Position numbers and translations under genes: made by a program. Positions 1 to 6,088 of a stretch of DNA of 10,606 nucleotides are shown here, in pieces (the stretch's first letter is position 1; every line of letters starts with the position of its first letter). The notes beneath the pieces were generated by a model, which searched no databases, had not been told where the DNA came from, and saw only the letters and a program-made list of their open reading frames with translations. The DNA comes from Actinomycetota bacterium. Lineage in GTDB: Bacteria; Actinomycetota; Thermoleophilia; Gaiellales; Gaiellaceae. The stretch is taken from positions 1 through 10,606 of the forward strand of contig VGCB01000039.1 of assembly GCA_016870235.1 (NCBI GenBank), written 5' to 3'.

Positions 1-2
1 CA

Positions 3-656
3 TGGGACGCGACCATCTGGAACATCTCGAACGACCTCGGCGGCCTCGGCGCGGAGGTGCAGGCGGCGAAGGACGCCGGCATCCCCTTCATCACCACCTA
101 CGGCGGTGACGTGGCGGGCAGCGTCGACATCTTCGAGAACGAGTTCCTGAGCGGCGCGCTCGTCGCCCAGTACCTCTTCGACCGGCTGAACGGCAAGGGC
201 ACGATCGTCGAGGTCGGCGGTGACTTCACGCCGCCGCTCCGGCAGCGCTCGGCGATCCTCCGCTCGGTGCTGTCGCAGTACCCGGGGATCAAGCTGAAGC
301 AGTTCATCAAGATCAACCCGGCTGACCCGGTGAACAGCGCGGCGAAGGCCGTCGAGGCCTATCTCCTCGCGAACAAGGACATCGACGCGTTCTACACGCA
401 CTGGGACGAGCCCGGCGCGGGCACGGCGCTCGCGATCAGGAAGACGAAGTCGAAGGCGTTCGTCACGAGCTGGAGCTTCGACGCGTCGGGCGTGAAGCTC
501 GTGCAGTCGGGCCAGATCGCGGCGACGGTCGCCCAGGCCAACAAGCAGATCGGCGCGATCGCGTGCCGGTATGCGGCTCACGCGGCGGCCGGCAACCAGC
601 TGCCCGAGCGGACGATGGTCTCGACCGGGCTCCTGCGCCAGGACAACATCTCCTAG
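3..656 (+). CDS. Periplasmic sugar-binding protein of ABC importer (5' truncated by window edge)
   Basis: This is the C-terminal part of a substrate-binding protein of the RbsB-like Peripla_BP_4 type, which captures a sugar or similar small molecule outside the membrane and delivers it to the permease. The reading frame is open from position 3 (WDATIWNISND), so the start and signal peptide lie upstream of the window. Recognisable pieces are the hinge/effector region GGDVAGSVDIFENEF, the strand GTIVEVGG, the NKDIDAFYTHWDEPG segment that corresponds to the usual 'D-AVF-nnD--A-G' motif, and LVQSGQIAATVAQ near the end. It is followed by an ATPase and a permease of the matching family, which supports the assignment. 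The frame ends at a TAG (654-656), but in-frame coding sequence continues to 737, so the protein probably lacks its last 26-27 residues. The ligand cannot be inferred. I am sure of the family and unsure of the sugar. Confidence 0.85.
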   Translation, partial: WDATIWNISNDLGGLGAEVQAAKDAGIPFITTYGGDVAGSVDIFENEFLSGALVAQYLFDRLNGKGTIVEVGGDFTPPLRQRSAILRSVLSQYPGIKLKQFIKINPADPVNSAAKAVEAYLLANKDIDAFYTHWDEPGAGTALAIRKTKSKAFVTSWSFDASGVKLVQSGQIAATVAQANKQIGAIACRYAAHAAAGNQLPERTMVSTGLLRQDNIS

Positions 657-737
657 ATGACCGGCGGGGCCTTCCCGTTCAAGAACGTCGGCGAGCCGTT
701 CATCATGGCGCCGGGTCCCCAGGTGTCGTTCAAGTAG
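657..737 (+). pseudogene. In-frame C-terminal tail of the sugar-binding protein, cut off by an amber codon
   Basis: Directly after the TAG at 654-656, the same frame continues for 26 sense codons (starting MTGGAFPF and ending PGPQVSFK) to a second TAG at 735-737, four bases before the ATPase start. All but one of the sense codons end in G or C, matching the codon use of the genes around it, so it looks like real coding sequence and not spacer. The simplest reading is that it is the natural C-terminus of the binding protein and that one base change (for example CAG to TAG) separates the two. An independent 26-residue peptide starting at the ATG at 657 is possible, but I see no convincing ribosome binding site for it. 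Confidence 0.55.
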
Positions 738-741
738 GCGC

Positions 742-2283
742 GTGACCTCGAGCACGCTGTCGGCGACGGACGGGGGGGCGACGAGCCCTCCCGCCGTCGT
801 CGTGCGCGGTCTCAGCAAGGCGTACGCCGGCGTCCAGGCCGTGAACGCGGCCGACGTCGACATCCGCGCCGGTGAGATCCACGGGCTGATCGGCGAGAAC
901 GGGGCCGGGAAGTCGACGCTGATCAAGATGCTCGCCGGCGTCGTCCAGCCCGACGCGGGGACGATCGAGGTCGGCGGCGCGCCGGGCTCGCTCCCCGACG
1001 TCGCCGCCTCCGAGTCGGCGGGCATCCGCGTTCTGCACCAGGAGTTCGCGCTCGTGCCCCGGTTGACCGTGGCCGAGAACGTCCTCCTCGGCCATCGGCT
1101 GCCCCCCGCAGGTCCGTTCGTGAGCCCGCGCGCGATCCGCGCGGAAGCAGCCGCAGTGCTGGCGCCCTTCGCGCCGGACATCGACGTCCGCCGGAAGCTC
1201 TCCGAGCTGCCGACGGCACAGCGCTGGCTCGTCGCGATCGCGCGCGCGTGCACGGGCGAGCACGCTCGGCTCGTCGTGCTCGACGAGCCGACCGCGTCGC
1301 TCGGCGAGCACGAGGTCGAGGTGCTCTTCGCCGCCGTCCGCCGGCTCGCCGCCAGCGGCACGGCCGTACTGTTCGTCTCGCATCGCCTGGCGGAGGTGAT
1401 GGAGCTCGCCGACCGGACGACAGTGATGCGGAACGGCCGCGTGATCGGGACCTTCGCGCAGGCCGAGCTGACGCGGGAGCGCATGGTGGAGCTGATCGTG
1501 GGCGAGGACCGGCGCGTGCTCGAGGTCGCCCCCGTCGCACCCCCGGCCGACGACGTCGTCCTCGAGGTGCGCGACCTCCACGCGGGGCCGCTCCGAGGCG
1601 TCTCGTTCGCGCTCCGGCGGGGCGAGATCCTCGGCATCGGCGGGCTCGTGGGGTCCGGCCGCTCCGAGCTTCTCCTCGCGCTCTTCGGCGCGCTGCCGAT
1701 CGACTCCGGCGAGGTCGTCCTGGCCGGCGAGGCGCGAGCCCCAACGAGCCCTGCCGACGCCGTCGCGAAGGGGCTCGCGCTCCTCCCAGAGGAGCGCCGC
1801 CAGCAGGCGCTCTTCCTGCGCCGCTCGATCCGCGAGAACCTCGTCGTCTCGTTCCTCGACCGCTTCCGGCCGTCTCGCTGGCTCCCGGTTCCGAGCCGGC
1901 GGGCGGAGCTTCGCGCCACGGAGGCCGCGATCGCCTCGCTCCGCATCGCCACCGTCGGCCCCGGTCAGAAGATCGCGGAGCTCTCCGGCGGCAACCAGCA
2001 GAAGGTGGTCGTCGGCCGGTGGCTGCTCGGCAGCCCGAGCGTGCTCCTGTGCGACGAGCCGACCCGCGGCGTCGACGTCGGCGCGAAAGCGGAGGCGATG
2101 ATGGAGATCGCCGAGCTCGCAGCGCGCGGGGCGGGCGTCCTCTTCGTCTCCTCCGATCTCGAGGAGGTCGCGCACCTCTCGCACCGCGTGCTCGTCCTGC
2201 GCGAGGGCAGGGTCGCCGCCGACCTGCCCGGGCCGGTCAGCGTCGGGCAGATCCTCGAGAACTGCTATCGAGAGGCGGCATGA
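742..2283 (+). CDS. Sugar ABC transporter ATP-binding protein, double NBD (RbsA/MglA/XylG type)
   Basis: This 513-residue protein is the cytoplasmic ATPase that powers the importer. It has the two fused nucleotide-binding domains and the length typical of the monosaccharide (CUT2) family. NBD1 has Walker A GENGAGKST at residues 51-59 and Walker B LVVLDEPT with D181/E182. Its signature is degenerate (LSELPTAQRW). NBD2 has a degenerate Walker A, GLVGSGRS (301-308), with Arg307 in place of Lys, a perfect signature LSGGN (414-418) and Walker B LLCDEPTRG with D438/E439. One degenerate site in each half is normal for this family. The start is GTG at 742, four bases after the upstream stop, and the stop overlaps the permease ATG (ATGA, 2280-2283), so translation of the two is probably coupled. 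The family is certain; which sugar is carried is not. Confidence 0.95.
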   Translation: MTSSTLSATDGGATSPPAVVVRGLSKAYAGVQAVNAADVDIRAGEIHGLIGENGAGKSTLIKMLAGVVQPDAGTIEVGGAPGSLPDVAASESAGIRVLHQEFALVPRLTVAENVLLGHRLPPAGPFVSPRAIRAEAAAVLAPFAPDIDVRRKLSELPTAQRWLVAIARACTGEHARLVVLDEPTASLGEHEVEVLFAAVRRLAASGTAVLFVSHRLAEVMELADRTTVMRNGRVIGTFAQAELTRERMVELIVGEDRRVLEVAPVAPPADDVVLEVRDLHAGPLRGVSFALRRGEILGIGGLVGSGRSELLLALFGALPIDSGEVVLAGEARAPTSPADAVAKGLALLPEERRQQALFLRRSIRENLVVSFLDRFRPSRWLPVPSRRAELRATEAAIASLRIATVGPGQKIAELSGGNQQKVVVGRWLLGSPSVLLCDEPTRGVDVGAKAEAMMEIAELAARGAGVLFVSSDLEEVAHLSHRVLVLREGRVAADLPGPVSVGQILENCYREAA

Positions 2284-2552
2284 GCACGGTCGAGGCACCG
2301 GTCGGCAAGACGACGTCGGGCGGCTCGCGCGTCCTCGACGTGATCGAGCGGTTCGGGCCGCTCATCTTCCTCGTCGCGATCTGGATCTTCTTCGCGGCGA
2401 AGAAGTTCGACACGTTCCCGACGTGGGACAACCTCCTCCTCATCCTCAGCACGGCGGCGCTGCCCGGGATCGTCTCGTTCGGGCTGACGATGACGCTCAT
2501 CGTGGGCGAGTTCGACCTCTCGATCGGTTCGTGTTCGCGCTCGGCGGGGTGA
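2280..2552 (+). CDS. Sugar ABC transporter permease, N-terminal fragment (frameshifted, RbsC type)
   Basis: This is the beginning of the membrane permease of the importer. The ATG at 2280 overlaps the ATPase stop and has an AGAGGCGG-like ribosome binding site just upstream. The protein starts with a short polar leader, then a first hydrophobic segment (FGPLIFLVAIWIFFA, about residues 27-41), then LSTAALPGIVSFGLTMTLIVGEFDLSIGS, which is the conserved GEFDLS(I/V)GS region of RbsC-like permeases. Directly after that motif the frame turns into CSRSAG and stops at 2552. The correct continuation (VFALGGVMAT) is found in the next frame. A single missing G between 2531 and 2532 (TCG-GTG read as TCGTG) explains this exactly. 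As it stands this 90-residue piece could not form a channel alone. Confidence 0.85.
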   Translation: MSTVEAPVGKTTSGGSRVLDVIERFGPLIFLVAIWIFFAAKKFDTFPTWDNLLLILSTAALPGIVSFGLTMTLIVGEFDLSIGSCSRSAG

Positions 2553-3262
2553 TGGCGACGCAATGGATGGACTCGATCGGCGTCATCCCGTCGGTGCTGC
2601 TCGCGGTCTCCACCGGCATCGCGTTCGGCTTCGGAAACGGCGCAATCGTCGCCTTCATCGGCATCTCGGCGTTCATCGGCACGCTCGGAACCGGCGCGAT
2701 CGCGCAGGGCATCGTCCAGAAGATCACGGGCGGCTCGGCGAAGAACGGGTTCCCCGACGGGTTCCTGCGGATCTCGAGCGACGACACGCTCGGGATCCCG
2801 AACGAGGTCTGGATCATGTTCCTCGTCGGGGCGCTGCTGTGGCTCCTCCTCACCCGCACGGAGGTCGGCCGGCGGATCGACGCGATCGGCGGCAACCGGG
2901 AAGCGGCGCGACTGGCCGGGATCAGGATCAGCCGCTACATCCTTCTGGTCTTCGTGATCTCGGCAACCTGCGCCGCCTTCGCGGGCATGCTCGCCGCGTC
3001 CGAGCTCGACTCGGCGTACGCCAACGCCGGCGACACGTACCTCCTCGACGCCTTCACCGCGTGCTTCATCGGGGCCGCGGTCTTCAAGCCGGGCGAGTTC
3101 CAGATTCCGGGCACGCTCGTCGGCGTCCTGATCAGCGCGACCCTCTTCAACGGGCTCTCGCAGGTCGGGGTGGAGGCGTACTGGCAGTTCATCACCAAGG
3201 GCCTCATCCTCGTGCTGGCTGTGGCAGCCTCCGGCGTGCTGCTCAAGCGCAGGACGAGATGA
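2552..3262 (+). CDS. Sugar ABC transporter permease, main part after the frameshift (RbsC type)
   Basis: This frame carries the rest of the permease, with homologous sequence starting at about 2531. Automatic annotation would probably begin it at ATG 2552 (or GTG 2549), overlapping the stop of the N-terminal fragment. It contains the classical family blocks: GFGNGAIVAFIGISAFIGTLGT, where NG and TLGT are conserved; the cytoplasmic loop GRRIDAIGGNREAARLAGI, the coupling motif that meets the ATPase (usually AIGGNeeAArlsGI); and a final FQIPGTLVGVLISATLFNG followed by a hydrophobic segment and the positive end KRRTR. Several strongly hydrophobic membrane segments are visible. Joined with the first fragment the protein is about 327 residues, the normal length for the family. 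Without a repaired frame the transporter would lack its first 80 or so residues of permease and is unlikely to work. Confidence 0.88.
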   Translation: MATQWMDSIGVIPSVLLAVSTGIAFGFGNGAIVAFIGISAFIGTLGTGAIAQGIVQKITGGSAKNGFPDGFLRISSDDTLGIPNEVWIMFLVGALLWLLLTRTEVGRRIDAIGGNREAARLAGIRISRYILLVFVISATCAAFAGMLAASELDSAYANAGDTYLLDAFTACFIGAAVFKPGEFQIPGTLVGVLISATLFNGLSQVGVEAYWQFITKGLILVLAVAASGVLLKRRTR

Positions 3263-3284
3263 CACGGGCGAAAGGAGCCGGGGC

Positions 3285-4388
3285 ATGAAGGCAGCGGTGG
3301 TCTACGAGTACGGGAAGCCGATCGAGGTGGCGGAGATCACGCTCGGCGGTCTCGCCGACAACGACGTCCTCGTGCGGATCGAGGCGTCGGGCCTCTGCCA
3401 CAGCGACGTCGCCGTCCAGGAGGGCGGCCTGCCGTTCCCGACCCCGAACATCGTCGGGCACGAGGGCGCCGGCGTCGTCGAGGAGGTCGGCCGCGGCGTG
3501 ACGAGCGTGAAGCCGGGCGACCACGTCGTGCTCTCGGCCCTGATGAGCTGCGGGCTCTGCGCGTACTGCCAGAAGGGAAGGCCGAACCTCTGCGCCTGGG
3601 GGCTGCCGACGATCTTCGGCTGCAAGCACCCGGACGGCGCCTTCCGCGCGGCCGACGCGAAGGGCCGCGACCTCTATCAGTTCGCCTGCATCGGCACGCT
3701 CGCGAGCAAGACGATCGTGCCCGAGATCTCGGTGATCAAGATCCCCGAGGACGTCCCGTTCGAGGTCGCCGCGCTCGTCGGCTGCGGCGTCGTCACGGGC
3801 CTCGGCGCGGTGTTCAACCGCGCGAAGGTGGCGCCCGGCGCGACGACGGCGGTCATCGGCTGCGGCGGCGTCGGGCTGAACGTGATCCAGGGCTGCCGGA
3901 TCGCGGGCGCGACCACGATCATCGCGATCGACCCGGTCGTCTCGAAGCGCGATCTGGCACTCGAGTTCGGCGCCACGCACGTCTTCGACCCGACCGCCGA
4001 GCCCGTCGTCGAGCGGATCGTCGAGCTTACCGGCGGGGTCGGCGCCGACTACGTCTTCGAGTGCGTCGGCAAGGGCGCGCTGTTCCGGCAGGCATGGGAC
4101 GCGTGCGGTGTCGACGGCACGCTCGTCGCGATCGGTGTCGCGTCGACCGAGGACATCACCGAGCTGCCCTCGCAGGCGTTCTCGACGAGCGAGAAGACGC
4201 TCATGAGCTGCCTCTACGGCACGTCGCGGCCGCGGATGGACATGCCGCTCTACCTCGAGCTGTACCGCCAGGGGCGGCTGAAGCTCGACGAGCTCGTGAC
4301 GACGCGCTACCCGATCGAGCAGGTGAACGAGGCGATCGCCGACATGCACGCGGGCGTCAACGCGCGCGGCGTGATCGTGATGGCGTAG
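3285..4388 (+). CDS. Zinc-dependent alcohol dehydrogenase (medium-chain, class III-like)
   Basis: This 367-residue enzyme oxidises an alcohol, polyol or sugar hydroxyl with NAD. The catalytic zinc ligands are visible as C38 (GLCHSD), H59-E60 (GHEGAG) and C167 (LVGCGVVTG). The structural zinc site has four cysteines, C89, C92, C95 and C103, with the standard spacing. The Rossmann motif GCGGVG is at 192-197, and D216 (AIDP) at the end of the next strand suggests NAD over NADP. The overall layout resembles the class III / mycothiol-dependent formaldehyde dehydrogenase and NDMA-dependent alcohol dehydrogenase group, but not closely enough for me to name a substrate. The start ATG at 3285 follows AAAGGAG (3271-3277) with good spacing. 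The gene lies 22 bases after the permease and is probably cotranscribed with the importer, so a sugar or polyol dehydrogenase is a reasonable guess. Confidence 0.92.
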   Translation: MKAAVVYEYGKPIEVAEITLGGLADNDVLVRIEASGLCHSDVAVQEGGLPFPTPNIVGHEGAGVVEEVGRGVTSVKPGDHVVLSALMSCGLCAYCQKGRPNLCAWGLPTIFGCKHPDGAFRAADAKGRDLYQFACIGTLASKTIVPEISVIKIPEDVPFEVAALVGCGVVTGLGAVFNRAKVAPGATTAVIGCGGVGLNVIQGCRIAGATTIIAIDPVVSKRDLALEFGATHVFDPTAEPVVERIVELTGGVGADYVFECVGKGALFRQAWDACGVDGTLVAIGVASTEDITELPSQAFSTSEKTLMSCLYGTSRPRMDMPLYLELYRQGRLKLDELVTTRYPIEQVNEAIADMHAGVNARGVIVMA

Positions 4389-4416
4389 GAGCCGGGCGCG
4401 CCGTGCTGGGCCGGAG

Positions 4417-4438
4417 CCGTCCGACTGAAGTCGGACGG
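4417..4438. repeat. Palindromic hairpin A (9-bp perfect stem, TGAA loop)
   Basis: CCGTCCGAC (4417-4425) pairs perfectly with GTCGGACGG (4430-4438) around the loop TGAA. It lies in the 94-bp gap between two convergent genes, the ADH and the COG3618 amidohydrolase. There is no T-tract on either side, so it is not a classical intrinsic terminator, although GC-rich actinobacterial terminators often lack one. On the minus strand its loop reads TTCA, the same as hairpin B on the plus strand, so the two are inverted copies of a related element. Confidence 0.75.
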
Positions 4439-4456
4439 GGTGGTGTGACGCTATGC

Positions 4457-4480
4457 CGCGTCCGGCTTCAGCCGGACGCG
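4457..4480. repeat. Palindromic hairpin B (10-bp perfect stem, TTCA loop)
   Basis: CGCGTCCGGC (4457-4466) pairs perfectly with GCCGGACGCG (4471-4480) around the loop TTCA. The core GTCCGGC-TTCA-GCCGGAC matches hairpin A read on the other strand (GTCCGAC-TTCA-GTCGGAC) with a single compensated base-pair change. It ends only two bases from the stop codon of the minus-strand amidohydrolase. It could be a terminator for either convergent gene, or a member of a REP-like dispersed palindrome family. The compensated change suggests that the folded structure is kept. Confidence 0.75.
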
Positions 4481-4482
4481 TC

Positions 4483-5382
4483 TCAGACGCGGTAGACCCG
4501 CTCGGCGTTGCGATAGAAGAAGGCGTCCTGCTCGTCGGCCGAGAGGTCGAGGTCGGCGGCGATCTGCTCGTACGCGGCGACCGCGTCGGCATACGTGCCG
4601 TACAGGCCGTCGACCGGGAAGTTGCTGCCCCAGAGGCACCGGTCGATACCGAAGATCTCGAACGCCGCGGCGACGACCGGCCGGATGTCGTCGACCGTCC
4701 AGTCGTGCTTCATCATCCCGAGGCCCGACACCTTGAGCGCCACGTTGTCGCGCGCCGCCAGCAGACGGAGGCCGTCCTGCCAGCGCTCGAACCAGCCATC
4801 CTCGTGCATCAGCGGCAGCCCGGAGTGGGTAACGACGATCTGCGTCGACGGGAAGGCCGCCGCGAGATCCGCGCCCTCTCCCATCTGGTGCGCGAAGACC
4901 TGGAGGTCGAACGAGAGGCCGTGCCGCTCGAGGAGCGCGAAGCCGCGGCGCCAGTCGTCGCGCGCCATGAGCCCCGGCTCGACGAAGCCGAACCGTGGGT
5001 CGTCGTGCGCCTGCACGAGCTGCCGGATGCCGCGAACGTTCGGGTACGCGCAGTGCTCCACGAGGGTGTCCTCGATGTCACCCTGCTCGAGGTGGGCATG
5101 CGCGACGATCCCGTGCGGGAAGCCGTGCTCGTCCGCGACCGACTGCAGCCAGGCCGTCTCGCCGACCGGGTCGGTCGGATCCCAGTCGACCTGGACGTGC
5201 ACGGACTTCCGGAGGTTCGCACCGGCGGCGTCGGCGAGCAGGTTCTCGACCCGGTAGGAGCGCTTGAGCGGCGCGATGTCGCCGACGAAGAGGTCGAGCT
5301 CGAGGTCGAGCTGGAGCCACGGGTACGTCCCGGTCTCGAGGTCGTACAGATGATGGTGGGCGTCGAGCGTACGTGCAGGCAT
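4483..5382 (-). CDS. TIM-barrel amidohydrolase of the COG3618 (lactonase) group
   Basis: This 299-residue protein belongs to the Amidohydro_2 family, whose COG3618 members include L-fuconolactonase and other sugar lactonases, which hydrolyse an aldonolactone to the free sugar acid. The family pattern is complete: the N-terminal D-A-H-H-H-L with H9 and H11, the YPWL segment, the YRVENLLADAAGANLRKSV block, the rGIRQLV turn, VVTHSG with H186 as a likely metal or catalytic histidine, and the C-terminal CLWGSNFPVDGL. In the last motif the residue that is Asp in lactonases of the GSDWP type is Asn254, as in a large uncharacterised subgroup, so the exact reaction is uncertain. I chose the start at 5382 because the frame is open further upstream only into the divergent gene and a leaderless-type -10 box (TAGGCT) sits 7 bases upstream of this ATG. 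It converges with the ADH and may process the ADH's lactone product. Confidence 0.88.
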   Translation of the reverse strand: MPARTLDAHHHLYDLETGTYPWLQLDLELDLFVGDIAPLKRSYRVENLLADAAGANLRKSVHVQVDWDPTDPVGETAWLQSVADEHGFPHGIVAHAHLEQGDIEDTLVEHCAYPNVRGIRQLVQAHDDPRFGFVEPGLMARDDWRRGFALLERHGLSFDLQVFAHQMGEGADLAAAFPSTQIVVTHSGLPLMHEDGWFERWQDGLRLLAARDNVALKVSGLGMMKHDWTVDDIRPVVAAAFEIFGIDRCLWGSNFPVDGLYGTYADAVAAYEQIAADLDLSADEQDAFFYRNAERVYRV

Positions 5383-5389
5383 GCCTGCG

Positions 5390-5395
5390 AGCCTA
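5390..5395 (-). promoter_or_regulatory. Leaderless-type -10 element for the COG3618 amidohydrolase
   Basis: On the minus strand TAGGCT is followed by seven bases and then the ATG at 5382. That distance would put the transcription start at or next to the A of the start codon, as in actinobacterial leaderless genes with a TAnnnT box. There is no convincing Shine-Dalgarno sequence, which fits. No clear -35 hexamer is visible. Confidence 0.55.
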
Positions 5396-5401
5396 CCGTG
5401 A

Positions 5402-5430
5402 TTGCGTCCGCCGTTCGAGGCCCGTAGGCT
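5402..5430 (+). promoter_or_regulatory. Promoter TTGCGT-N17-TAGGCT for the SnoaL-like gene, probably leaderless
   Basis: A -35-like TTGCGT (5402-5407) and a -10 TAGGCT (5425-5430) are separated by exactly 17 bp. The GTG start follows six bases after the -10 box, so transcription would begin at the start codon. No ribosome binding site precedes the GTG. The hexamers were recognised by eye. Confidence 0.6.
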
Positions 5431-5436
5431 CGCTCC

Positions 5437-5955
5437 GTGGACGATCGAGACCCGACGGCGGCGATGGCGGCGCAGTTGCGGCGGCTCGAGGACGAGCGCG
5501 CGATCCTGCGGACGCTGCACGCGTACGGCCATGCGATCGACTACGGCGACGAGGAGGCGTACGTCGATCTGTGGGCTCCCGACGGCGCCTTCGACGCGCG
5601 CGGTCGGAGCCTGAGCGACGTCACGCGTGTCGTCCGCGGTCGCGAGGCGCTCGCCGACTTCGCCGCGCACTTCTCGCGACCGCCGGACGGGTGGCACAAG
5701 CACCTGCTGATCGAGCCGCTCGTCGACGTCGGCGGCGACGACGCCCGTGCCTTCTCGTACTTCGCGGTGCTGCGCGAGGAGGAGGACACGCCGTTCGTCT
5801 GGGTCTTCGGCCGCTACTGCGACACGCTGCGGCGCTGCGCCGACGTCCGCTGGCGGTTCGTGCTCCGCATCGCCGAGGTCGAGTCGGTCGACACGCGGTA
5901 CGGATCCCTCGCGTACGTGCGATCGCCTGAGGCGCCGGCAGGCGTCTCGATCTAG
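5437..5955 (+). CDS. SnoaL/NTF2-like family protein of unknown function
   Basis: This 172-residue protein has the cone-shaped alpha+beta fold of the SnoaL/NTF2-like superfamily, which includes polyketide cyclases, dehydratases, isomerases and the beta subunits of ring-hydroxylating dioxygenases. The N-terminal helix block ERAILRTLHAYGHAIDYGDEEAYVDLWAPDGAFD (about residues 20-53) is the signature of the group: helix, D-x-G-D, then the '-LfapDa-f' strand. It is followed by a possible RGREALADF helix, the HKHLLIEPLVDVGGDDARAFSYFAVL strands and the final WRFVLRIAEVESVDTRYG. Nothing identifies a substrate. It starts at a GTG directly downstream of a leaderless-type promoter and is divergent from the amidohydrolase, so the two may be expressed together. 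A 133-bp gap with its own promoter separates it from the next operon. The fold is likely; the function is unknown. Confidence 0.8.
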   Translation: MDDRDPTAAMAAQLRRLEDERAILRTLHAYGHAIDYGDEEAYVDLWAPDGAFDARGRSLSDVTRVVRGREALADFAAHFSRPPDGWHKHLLIEPLVDVGGDDARAFSYFAVLREEEDTPFVWVFGRYCDTLRRCADVRWRFVLRIAEVESVDTRYGSLAYVRSPEAPAGVSI

Positions 5956-5985
5956 GTCGGCTCCGCGCAGCGGTCCGCCGCGGGA

Positions 5986-6014
5986 TTACGCGCCGATTCC
6001 GAGGGAGTTATGCT
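5986..6014 (+). promoter_or_regulatory. Promoter TTACGC-N17-TATGCT for the DapA-FAH operon
   Basis: TTACGC (5986-5991) and TATGCT (6009-6014) are spaced by 17 bp in the 133-bp gap before the lyase gene. A start about seven bases downstream would give a leader of roughly 68 bases ending in a strong ribosome binding site, AGGAGG (6076-6081), seven bases before the ATG. The hexamers were recognised by eye. Confidence 0.5.
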
Positions 6015-6027
6015 CGCCGTCCCTCGG
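5999..6027. promoter_or_regulatory. Operator-like inverted repeat CCGAGGGA-N13-TCCCTCGG around the -10 box
   Basis: The 8-bp arms (5999-6006 and 6020-6027) are perfect. Their centres are 21 bp apart, two turns of the helix, so both face the same side of the DNA. The predicted -10 TATGCT (6009-6014) lies in the spacer and the expected transcription start falls at the right arm. This is the geometry expected for a dimeric repressor that blocks polymerase. A hairpin or terminator for the preceding gene is the alternative, though there is no T-tract. Confidence 0.55.
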
Positions 6028-6088
6028 TCGAAGGACTTGCCCGCTCCGGGGTGCGGTCACGATCGGCTCGAGCGGAGGAGGTCCGACC

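Larger units (their letters stand above)
5387..5433. promoter_or_regulatory. Inverted repeat GCGAGCCTAC / GTAGGCTCGC between divergent genes
   Basis: The perfect 10-bp arms lie at 5387-5396 and 5424-5433, separated by 27 bp, in the 54-bp gap between the amidohydrolase (minus) and the SnoaL-like gene (plus). Each arm contains a TAGGCT hexamer read towards its own gene, so the symmetry probably reflects two matching promoters. A regulator bound across the gap could control both genes at once. Confidence 0.65.

Noticed and set aside
730..2298. Long open frame (522 codons) on the minus strand opposite the ATPase
   Set aside because: It mirrors the GC-rich codon pattern of the real gene and is rich in R, D, E, H and A with no recognisable domain. 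The plus-strand ATPase has all family motifs.
3243..4592. 449-codon minus-strand open frame opposite the alcohol dehydrogenase
   Set aside because: It overlaps an ADH with complete zinc and NAD motifs and runs through the hairpins. It has no sign of a real protein.
5287..5312. Short direct repeat (AGGTCGAGCT twice) in the minus-strand amidohydrolase
   Set aside because: It lies inside a coding region and simply encodes alternating L, D and E residues (LDLELDL). It is explained by codon bias and not by a repeat element.
6015..6088. Riboswitch or attenuator in the 68-base leader of the lyase gene
   Set aside because: Only a weak 6-bp pairing (CCGCTC 6041-6046 with GAGCGG 6070-6075) is present, with no conserved aptamer core that I recognise.
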